DNA of 64,000 bases from Chrysaora quinquecirrha (Eukaryota > Cnidaria > Scyphozoa > Semaeostomeae > Pelagiidae). This document shows, piece after piece, positions 46,301-54,577 of this stretch. The notes beneath the pieces are model-generated. The model made no database searches, was not told the DNA's origin, and saw only the letters and a program-made list of their open reading frames with translations. Position 1 is the first letter of the stretch, and each line of letters begins with the position of its first letter. Both the position numbers and the translations under genes were made by a program. The stretch is taken from positions 186,001 through 250,000 of the forward strand of contig JACTAT010000008.1 in assembly GCA_014526335.1 (NCBI GenBank), given 5' to 3'.

Positions 46301-47498
46301 AAATTTTGACGCCAGATGAACTTACCGTATGTAGTTGCAAATATATAGCATATAATTTTTTCATGGCTTATGGGTAAAAGGTAAATTTAAGCTAAATGTT
46401 GATACTCATGTTACTTACATTGTCAATTTTTTGTTGCAGTTTCTGTATTGTTTCTTTAAGTCTGCTGTTTTGCTTCCTAATGTTGTCGATTTTTCTTCGC
46501 GTCGATAAACATTTTGTACACATCATCGAAACCTGGCTTGATACATCGCTTCTGCTTGGCTCAACGTTGGACATCTTCTTTACGGATGTCTGGTTTGTTT
46601 ACTTGTATGCTTCTTAGCAGCTACAATTCAAAAGAAATATTTTAACAGTAACTAAAACTTGGCATGACAAGAATAGAATTTCAATTTTATTCCAATATTC
46701 TGATGTAAAGGTAGATTTTTACATCATCTCAGCATACAATGGAGAGCTCAAAAGACTTGCCGATAAACTGTACATTTACAAATCGATTATCACTTTGTTC
46801 GTTCTTGTGAAATTTATTTGCGCGTATGCTTTTATTCGAGCTAGTTTTTTTGACCATGAGACATTGAAAAAAACTAAAACTTTTACACATAAGTACACAC
46901 ATTTTTAAGCAAGATGTTAAGATAGAGGTTAGCTTTTCTTTTTCTCATTAATCTGCTTTTATAGAAGTAGTGATATACTAATAAAAAAATTAACTCTTAC
47001 CGCTCTTCTCTCTCTCGCTGGCGTCACCTTTACAGCTGAAGTGCTACCCGATTCTGGATTCCTTCTTTCCGGATCAAAAACAGTCGGTACTGCATCTTTT
47101 TTTAAAAAGCGCCTCGTGTTTGAGCTGTCAAAGCCAGGAAGGTCTAGAGCAAACGGCTTCTCGTACGATTCACGTGTGAAATGGTTCGAACACAAATACG
47201 GGCCAACTGAGTATGTTTCAGGTTTAAAATTCACTCGATACCTCTTAACAAAACGAGTCCATTGCCTCCGTAAATTATCTTTTCTGGGAAACATGTGCAT
47301 GCTTATGCCTGGTGTCATACTGCTGTTCGAACAGGTGATACCATTAGCTAATCCTGCCACACAGAATTGACCTCCCCGTTTCGCCTTTTTACTTTTTGGT
47401 ACACACGATTCTTGGTCTGGACTGCCGGCACGGCTTTCTTGAAATTCTGATGATTTTTTAGGATCCATCTCACTGCTCAGTTTAGTGCGTGATTCCAT
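43347..47498 (-). pseudogene. Kolobok-like THAP transposase, nine exons, two stop codons
   Basis: Exons on the minus strand: 47498-47001, 46589-46419, 46293-46092, 45774-45236, 45135-44697, 44322-44151, 44052-43904, 43821-43633, 43498-43347. All junctions are GT/AG and phase-consistent (2511 nt, 837 codons). Domains in order: THAP finger in exon 1 (GISMHMFPRKDNLRRQW, CSNHF, AVPTVF); coiled coil (exon 2); acidic stretch (exon 3); Cys pair CITCGKDCWKWRSQP and candidate first catalytic Asp in CGDGRFDSMGHSAKYG (exon 4); FISDRHKGVAKWL and HFFDIWHVARTV (exon 5); candidate Glu in QTSCLEGYHATLNYW (exon 6); basic region; C-terminal CKKCGQPMKGHPRGGC knuckle (exon 9). In-frame stops at 45679-45677 (TAA) and 44874-44872 (TGA) should inactivate it. 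Family and DDE assignment are from memory of similar THAP transposases. Confidence 0.85.
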
Positions 47499-47898
47499 TT
47501 GGCATAAAAATCTCTCTTATAGTTAAAGAACGTGTCGCTCTCTTTTGTAGACTATAAAAACTGAGCGAACATCTAATTCACCGTCATTTATTACCCGCGA
47601 AACATTCGGAATTTCCTTTCAAGTTTTCAATATCGAAAAAGCCCCCGAAATCTATTAAAATGACACATTAACAAACAGGTCAAGGAAACTGGTGTTTATC
47701 TTCATGTATTCAAACTTATTATGACATCTTGCTGTATTACGAAATTTCCTGACAAATTTCCTAAGAAATTTCCTTCACACCTTAAAAATAGAAATTTCTT
47801 TGATACAAATTAACAAAGGTACAAAAGAGTCGATTACGATAGTGTAATTACTATCTCCAAACGTGCAAACAGTACTGAAACTAGACAAAGCCAACTCA

Positions 47899-48103
47899 TC
47901 GTGTCCAATTTCTGACGTCACAGACTTTTGGCGCCAGCAATCTGACCGCGTTCAAATTTCGCCACCGAAAATCACGAAAATGGAATTTAAAATCAATATA
48001 ACTCAAAAACTAAAGAAGCTATTGAAGAACGGTAAAAAGTTTTGAATTCAGCGACAAAAAGTCCATTATGTGAGAAAATATCATTTTTCATGTCATTTCC
48101 TCT
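47899..48103 (-). repeat. Right terminal inverted repeat of the Kolobok-like element
   Basis: Mirror of 41847-42051, with the 24-bp TGACGTCA-containing block at 47899-47922, 400 bp upstream of the transposase start codon on the minus strand. Confidence 0.85.
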
Positions 48104-48121
48104 TTAACTTTACGGCCGAAT

Positions 48122-48276
48122 GCATAGCCATAAGACCCAGTCCTCTTCACACATGCATCGTTCGGATGTTTACGCCCATATTTAGGTATTGCTTGTTATA
48201 ACTTCAATACATAGCAATTAGACCCAGCCCTCTTGGGTGTATTAACTACAGATCAAATCTGTGCTTTATCTGTCAT
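48122..48276. repeat. 300-bp dispersed repeat, split copy, right half
   Basis: Matches 24145-24299 with a few substitutions and small indels. Together with 35604-35758 it reconstitutes one full repeat interrupted by the transposon nest. Confidence 0.9.
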
Positions 48277-48565
48277 AAGAAACTATATAACAACGATTAA
48301 CATCAATTTCCCATCTGTCGGCGAGGTTTTCTGTACTAGTGACGTACTAGTGACAGACACCTGTGGCTAACTCATAAGCTTAACACTGCCCTGGAAGCAG
48401 TACGAGTGCCAAGGTTTTATATATGACGTCATGTATCTTAAAATAGATTCATAAAGTAACTGCAAATGCCACATTTCTTATCACTGACATCAATCTATTC
48501 AGATAACCACATGCTCCATCCACGTCCTCCGTCCATTCCATTCTCCTGTTTCTAATCGCCTCAGA
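48277..48565. other. Non-coding stretch
   Basis: Nothing recognised, except a small direct repeat TAGTGACGTACTAGTGAC near 48339. Confidence 0.35.
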
Positions 48566-48851
48566 CAATCCCTGCCAAAAATAGTTGGAACGGGGCAAAA
48601 TTTCGTTATTACAGCATAAGAAACTGAGCTATAAATGCTACCTCAATTTCACGGTCCTGTGTCTCCCCTCTTCCCCCCTTCCCCCTGTACAATGTTGATT
48701 TTTGAAGACAAGACAGTGAGCTATGCTATTGCAGCCACGTTTTTGCCAGCACAGCAACAGAGTTTTAGAGTAAATCAACATTGTATCAGGGGGAGGGGTA
48801 GTTGGAGCGGAGAAAATTAAGGTAGCGTTCCAACTATTTTGGCAAGGATTG
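48566..48851. mobile_element. 286-bp inverted-repeat MITE
   Basis: CAATCCCTGCCAAAAATAGT on the left is matched by the inverse of the right end (CAATCCTTGCCAAAATAGTT). Inner inverted segments also match (ACAATGTTGATTT near 48690 and AAATCAACATTGTA near 48773). The target duplication is not clear. Confidence 0.65.
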
Positions 48852-49014
48852 GAGGTGGCTACTCCACTGCACTAAACAGTGCAATGAAGTAGCCAGCCTA
48901 ACTCGAGGGCCTTCCAGCCACAGGTCTCCTCCACAGCCAAGGTGATTCTTTGTGTTTCGGCTTAAAGCCTTCACCAGAGCATAGAACATATAGTGAACTA
49001 GATACCGTGGCTGA

Positions 49015-49782
49015 TTTGGACAACTTATCTTCGTAACTTCTCGAAGTTAAGACTGGCGTTTCAGATGCGCGGCCGCGCGTTTTGGTCCAAAACTAGCGGA
49101 GAAATGTGTAGCAGCATACTTTAGGGTTCACAAACTGAGCTGGTCTGTAGTTCATAAGAAGGAGAAATATTCTGTTCCATAGATTATGGTTTGTTAAGTG
49201 TTCGGACACAAAAGAGGGTTTGGACTTGCTTGTCCGACAAGATGTGGTTGTTTGTAGCAATCATCATTGAATAAAAAGAGGTTTTTACAAAAATAACTGA
49301 TATTTTTGACTTTTTTAAAAGGAGATCTTTTTTAATATTGAAATTTAGTCAGTTAAATTTCATATTCATAATTAAGGGGATCATACTGGTCCCACCTTAA
49401 TACTCCAGTCTATTTGTCAATATCTTTCACTTACAAACAGAGTTCAAAATAACATTGAGTTAAACTTAGAAATTGTCATTCTTGCAAAGAGAAAAATTTG
49501 GGAACAATTTTAGCATGTAATTTTCACTCGTCCTTAGCATCAATTGGAATTTCAAGATCATAAAGTATGAAGGTAGAACGTTTTTGTTCATGAATGTTTG
49601 TTCAACCCAAACTACGTGCTGCGTGTCTCAAACGTGCGGCCGCTTGATTTGAAGTTGAGTTTCAAAACACGTGGCCGCGAGTTTAAAAAGCGCGGCCGCG
49701 CATCAAGACACGCGGCGGCTAGTCTTGCCGCCAGTCTAAACTTTGAGAAGTTACGAAGTTACGTTGTCCAAATCAGCCACGG
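49015..49782. mobile_element. 768-bp TA-flanked inverted-repeat element
   Basis: The left end CCGTGGCTGATTTGGACAAC is matched by the inverse of the right end, continuing through CGTAACTTCTC and GACTGGCG into GCGGCCGCGC-rich sequence. TA flanks both sides (49013-49014; 49783-49784). The small open frames inside do not resemble a transposase, so it is non-autonomous. Confidence 0.85.
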
Positions 49783-49784
49783 TA

Positions 49785-51185
49785 AAGAGTCATGCGCCGC
49801 ATGCACTGTAAGCCGGATATGCTTACTTATTATTATTAAAGAGTCTATATAAGCCTATATGCCTCTATGCCTATTACATCGAATATCGTGTGGGCAGAAA
49901 CACCGCGGCGCAAGACAACAGAAGACAACTATGTTTTTTGAAAGTTACTAATATAATACTACTTCTTCAGAGTCTGATAAATTACATTATATACAAAAAC
50001 TTTTAAAATTATTGTGGGTGAAATGCATACGAAGCAGAATTTTAAAGGACCAAAAGGTTGGAGGAATCGATCAACAAATCCAATCGCTCTATTAAAATCT
50101 CCTGCAATCTGATTGGGACGACAAAAAGTTGTCTCCCAAGACGAATTTAAGGTCTGCAAAATTACAAGTCGTTTGTTTTGGCGTCCAGCAATTCAATTCA
50201 ATAGCCAAAATTACAAGCGACTTTTGTATCGAGTCTAGGACAACACCACTGAATTTTATTCGAAGGTAAGGTCAAACACACTGTTGTTACATAATGCGAA
50301 GTAAAAACTTTTGTAATTTTTGAAAAATAGGTGAAGGGTAAAAGGTTTGCTTTCATTTTTTGATATTTTCTTTCAATTTAGCCTTGTTTCATTCATCCCA
50401 TAATCATTTGTTGCTCAGTAATGTAGTATTTATGAAACTCGCAATAATAATAGTGTATTTCACGTTACCTGCCTGAAATTTATGAGATGTTTTTTTATTG
50501 AGTTCGCCACAGTGAGCCCACCAGAAAGGAGCTCTGTTATTGGTTCTTCAAAGAATGTAAACAAACTCGCTGATTGGCTCAAAACATTTTCTGCCTTTGT
50601 GCTCTGTGGCTCTTCTAACACTCTCTCGTTTGTTATGTATTTGTAGTATCGGTGAAATTTGTAGATCATCAACTGTGTGTCAATCGCGCATCATCAGTTT
50701 CGAAGTTGCATCTGTTCGTGCATCTTTCAAGTTTAGAGATGGACGACCTGAAGTGGTGGTCATTATGTTCGAAGAATTTCGAACATATTGGTGTTGGGTG
50801 GCGTGTCACTAACTAACTAACTCACTTACTAACCAACGCTAGAACAATGGAAAACGTGTAACAATAGTATAAGCATCTCAAGAATGCTGATGCGCAATTA
50901 GCGGTTGGCTTTTCACAACGGCGGCCTGCAAACGGCTTTTAAAAATCACTTTTCGATATCTCATTTTGGATGGAGTCTCAAGCAACGCGCTAAACTTTAG
51001 CTTTTTAAAGAATTCCATCGACGTTAAATATATCATTCGATAACTAAAATGCTATTCTCTAAGAACCAGCACAGGCAGAAATAAAAAATTGAGGTTCTTG
51101 TATGCGGTTTTTGTTACTGTAAGTGAGAAAAGATAACAAATTTATGAAACTTCTGAAAAACTGAAAAACAATGAAAAACGTCATT
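49785..51185. other. Non-coding stretch
   Basis: No gene recognised. A CCAATCAGCGAG-type CCAAT box (minus strand, near 50565) and ATG-rich DNA around 50600-50800 could be promoter-like, but no coherent gene follows. Confidence 0.3.
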
Positions 51186-51350
51186 GGTTTATTTGTGGAT
51201 CGTCAAGCCGAATTCTTAGGCCAGCTTTGCGAGATGTTCTTGTTGTAAATATGGGATGAATTCGCGTTGCACCAACAGCATTGTTGGCCTAAAGAACGGA
51301 TACTTTGCCACCAGACAATCAAATCTAAGGTGAAAATGTACATTCTGGGG
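51186..51350 (-). pseudogene. Conserved exon of unknown protein, copy 2 (broken)
   Basis: On the minus strand it reads QNVHFHLRFDCLVAKYPFF, EFIPYLQQEHLAKLA, then TAA, then EFGLTIH. It parallels the frame at 11261-11533 residue by residue, apart from one in-frame stop. It is too short for standard ORF limits. The family is unknown. Confidence 0.5.
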
Positions 51351-51599
51351 TTGATGAAACTAGGCTTGAGGGGGGTAGTTTAAACTGAATACACATCAAT
51401 GACCCTTGTAGGTGTAGCATAGGAAATCAAAAACAGGCTTCTTGTGTCAATCTTAGGTCATGTTAGTTCACTATGAGTCATCGTTGTTTACTTGATAAAC
51501 GATGGCAAATTGCCACATTGGTTTAGTTAATGACATTTCAAACATTCTCATCATCGATCATAGAGTCTGGGCAAGGGCGGCAATTTCAAAACACTTTTC

Positions 51600-51992
51600 A
51601 AAGCAAATCGTCATCATTCTCATCATCATAATCATCATCATCATCATCATAATTACCATCTTTGACGATGTGGCTGTGGCAAGATCTAAAGGAATGGCAC
51701 CACCACCAAAAACACCCCTACAACCATCACCACGACCACCCCTATCACCACCATCACAACCACCCCTACAACCATCACCACGACCACCCTTATCACCACG
51801 ACCGGCCCCCCATCACCACCACCACAACCACCCCTACAGCCATCACCACGATCACTCCTATCACAACCACCACAACCACCCCTACCTTCAGCACCACGCC
51901 CACCCTACCACCACAATCACCCCCTACCAACCAGCATCATGGTCATCGTGGTCATCAACATCATCATCATAACCACCACCATTATCATAATA
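51600..51992. repeat. CAT/CAC-rich microsatellite region
   Basis: Runs of CATCAT and CACCAC with repeated blocks of about 60 bp (ACAACCATCACCACGACCAC near 51719 and 51765). The His- and Pro-rich open frames across it are products of the repeat. Confidence 0.9.
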
Positions 51993-52020
51993 ATCATTTT
52001 CGTGATCGTTGTGCATACCG

Positions 52021-53139
52021 ATAAATATCTTTCATCATTTGACCGAAATAGCTATATTCAACCAGAGTGGTTCTTCGAACATGCCCATAGGGCCCCTATG
52101 TTTTTTATTAGGGAAGTGGAATGGCCGGAGTTTATTTCTAATGCCTACGTGGGAAACGGCTCCGGATTGTTCTGTATAGTGTCAGACGCCGCGGGCTTGG
52201 CAGGTTTTGCGGCTATTTATAACAAAGAATTGTTCTATGGGCGTTGGCAAGTCAGTTCTTCTGCGCTTAATATTGAGGTAAAAGAATTAATTTCCTATCG
52301 TTATCGCTGACAATATATGGAGCTTTGCTTGGTCACGCAAGCGTGTATGCTTTCAATCAGAAATTATGGCCGTTGTTTCATGTTTAGAAAATGGATCTTG
52401 TAGGGATAGACATATGGCGTTTTTTCTGAGGGAGCTAACGATTGTACCTGTTCTGAATAATTTCACGTTTACAGCTCAACATGTCACTGGCAATAAAAGT
52501 CAGCGTGCTGATCATTTGTCTCGTTTTAACTTTCAGGCATTCTTTGCAATGTCTCCGTACGCCAGTCGCCAGCCTCTACACGTGAATCAAACCATGGTAA
52601 ATACCTTAATTTATCCACCTTGGACCAGCAATGGCAACAGCTGTTAGGACACGCTCTTTTGGCTAATACGCAAAAGACTTATTCTGCAGTTCAGCGACGT
52701 TTTCTTGACTTTTGTGTTCAATATAATCTTGTTAATACTACTGGTTCACATCTTCCAGCATCAGAACTAACAATTTTGCATTTCATCACAAGCCTAAGCC
52801 AAAGTTGTCAAGCGTCTTCTATTAAAGTTTATTTAAGTGCTATTCGTTCTTTGCATATTCATGCTGGTTTGGCAGATCCTTTATTAGAGTGCTGATTTCA
52901 GCATTTTGATGACGTAATGCTGTGGGCAGTTTGCTGTGTGACATTTGTTGGTTTTTTCCGAGCTGCTGAATTCGCTATTACGTCAAGTCAATCTTAAGTA
53001 TTCGTGTTAGCATTAAGAAACATTTCAGTTAATGATCGAGTCAACCCTTCTAGCGACGTGGATCAGCTGAGGGTCACTGGTTTACTTGCAAAGATGCTAC
53101 GCCGTTATCAAATGCTACGTTGAATGAGAAATTGCAAAT
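52021..53139 (+). pseudogene. DIRS-like retrotransposon RNase H and tyrosine recombinase relict
   Basis: An RNase H domain is legible: LFCIVSDAAGLAGFAAIY, then YGRWQVSSSALNIEVKEL (about 52150-52295). After frameshifts it continues as FTAQHVTGNKSQRADHLSRF (about 52470-52530). A tyrosine-recombinase N-terminal domain follows: LLANTQKTYSAVQRRFLDFC and SSIKVYLSAIRSLHIHAGL (52620-52890). Next is the start of the catalytic domain, with an Arg in VGFFRAAEF (about 52960). RNase H followed directly by a tyrosine recombinase is the DIRS order. Reverse transcriptase upstream and the rest of the recombinase are missing. The gypsy element inserts at 53145. Confidence 0.8.
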
Positions 53140-53331
53140 GGTATTGTAGTGAAGTAGAAAACAACTATTACGCCATTGTGCAAGAAACTAGGACCCAGGA
53201 CTCTTAGAGACCTCGTGTAGGCCTAGCCACTAGTATGATTCCGTAGTCTTGATTCGTTACTGTTATGTTACTGTTAATGTTATGCTAGTCAAACCTAGTG
53301 ATTATTATATTGGCGACGAGTAAAAATTGGT

Positions 53332-53922
53332 ATGGCACAGGCAATCTCGCTACCTCTTGTACCAGAATTCAATCCTGACGCTGATGTTGGCCTAAGTCTG
53401 TCAACAAGATGGAATAACTGGATTTCAGATTTCGAAACCTTCATTCTTGCCAGCAGCATTACAGATGACACAAGAAAGAGAGCACTTCTCTTATACCAAG
53501 CGGGTACTCGTGTCACAGAGATATTCCAGCAGATTCCGGAAACTGGTGAAAATTCAGATTACGAAACAGCAAAGGAAAAATTGCAACAATACTTTGAACC
53601 TGAGAAAAACCAAACGTATAAAATATATTGTTTTAGGCAGTCAAAGCAAGAACCCAATGAATCTTTAGACCATTTTCATACTAGACTACGCACATTGTCA
53701 ATAAATTGTGAATTCAAAGAGCCTGATTTTGAAAATGAACAACAAATTATGATTGGAGGTGGAGGAGGTGGAGGTGTTACAAAAAGTTCTAACACTGGAT
53801 GTTTGCTGAGCAATGCCACAGCACAAGATTTGGGACTTATAACAGTTCATCTCAACAAAATTTTAATAAATGCTAACACCAACACAAAAGATGCCCAGAT
53901 AAAACAGATTGTTGGAAAGTAA
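53332..53922 (+). pseudogene. Gypsy gag with fused protease remnant
   Basis: Residues 1-140 are the capsid-like gag domain (RWNNWISDFETFILASSITD, ESLDHFHTRLRTLSINCEF). They run into seven Gly codons (GGAGGT repeat, near 53755-53775) and then SNTGCLLSNATAQDLGLI, which in relatives lies after the protease active site. The gag C-terminus with its zinc knuckle and the protease catalytic region are therefore deleted. The frame ends at 53922 with a stop just before reverse transcriptase. Confidence 0.85.
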
Positions 53923-53925
53923 CCA

Positions 53926-54577
53926 AAAGTTTTTGAAGGCTTAGGATGTCTGAAAGATCATCAGGTCAAACTGAGCATCAGTGAAGAAGAAATTCCTATA
54001 GCACAGAGTCAAAGAACAATACCTTTTCACCCTCGAGAGAAAGTAAAAGAAGCTGTTAAAGATTTAGAATCTAGAGGCATCATAGAGAAAATACCAGATG
54101 GTCAAGCAACCCCTTGGGTTAGTCCTATTGTTGCAGTACCTAAGAAGGACGGTTCTGTACGACTATGTGTAGATATGCGCATGGCAAATAAGGCTATAAG
54201 TCGCACACGACATCTGATACCTACAGTAGAAGAGGTTTCCTATGCACTTACAGGAGCTAAATTCTTCTCCAAATTGGATTTAAATGAAGCCTATCATCAA
54301 CTTTTAGCTCCATAAAGAAAGTTCTTTCATAACAACTTTTTGTATACATGTTGGGTTGTTTCAGTATTGTCGTCTAAATTATGGCACAAATGCTAGTGCA
54401 GAGTGTTTTCAGCATGCATTACAAGAACACTTATCAGGACTTGTCAGAGTCCGAAACATAGCTGATGACATTTTGATCTTTGGAGCAACCAGGAAAGAGC
54501 ATGATGAATCTCTAGAGAAATGTTTACAACGACTAGCTGGAATAGGTCTCACCTTGAATGCAAAGAAATGATCATTT
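53926..54577 (+). pseudogene. Gypsy reverse transcriptase, disrupted
   Basis: Frame 1 reads VKEAVKDLESRGIIEKIPDG, WVSPIVAVPKKDGSVRLCVD and AKFFSKLDLNEAYHQL, with a stop at 54313-54315. After a frameshift near 54320-54336 it resumes as HVGLFQYCRLNYGTNASAEC and NIADDILIFGATRKEHDE, where the active-site Asp pair is intact. A TGA at 54569-54571 separates it from the downstream RNase H/integrase frame. It cannot be translated as one protein. Confidence 0.9.

Larger units (their letters stand above)
41847..48103. mobile_element. Kolobok-like DNA transposon (TSD TTAA) with accessory gene
   Basis: The ends AGAGGAAATGACATGAAAA (41847) and the exact inverse (48085-48103) are flanked by TTAA (41843-41846; 48104-48107). 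The terminal repeats extend imperfectly to about 205 bp. A 24-bp block containing TGACGTCA sits exactly 181 bp from each end (42028-42051; 47899-47922). TTAA duplications with AG…CT ends and a THAP-bearing transposase fit Kolobok; piggyBac also uses TTAA, but the transposase is unlike it. It is inserted 12 bp inside the right end of the ISL2EU-like element. It carries two convergent multi-exon genes, 186 bp apart at their 3' ends. Confidence 0.88.
35759..48119. mobile_element. ISL2EU-like DNA transposon carrying nested insertions (TSD AT)
   Basis: The perfect inverted ends TCGGCCGTAAA (35759-35769) and TTTACGGCCGA (48109-48119) are flanked by AT on both sides (35757-35758; 48120-48121). The uninterrupted target is present at 24143-24144, which fixes the boundaries to the base. 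The element's own genes are a THAP+DDE_Tnp_4 transposase and a SWIM+YqaJ exonuclease protein, convergent with 111 bp between their stops. To my knowledge that pair and a 2-bp duplication characterise the ISL2EU superfamily. Nested inside are a non-LTR element (about 35770-38365) and a Kolobok-like element (41847-48103). Without these the transposon would be about 3.5 kb. Confidence 0.85.

Noticed and set aside
41847..48103. piggyBac assignment based on TTAA
   Set aside because: The transposase has a THAP finger and GDGR/SDRH/DIWH motifs unlike piggyBac, and the terminal repeats are about 205 bp.
51502..52024. His/Pro-rich ORFs
   Set aside because: Products of CAT/CAC microsatellite sequence in overlapping frames.
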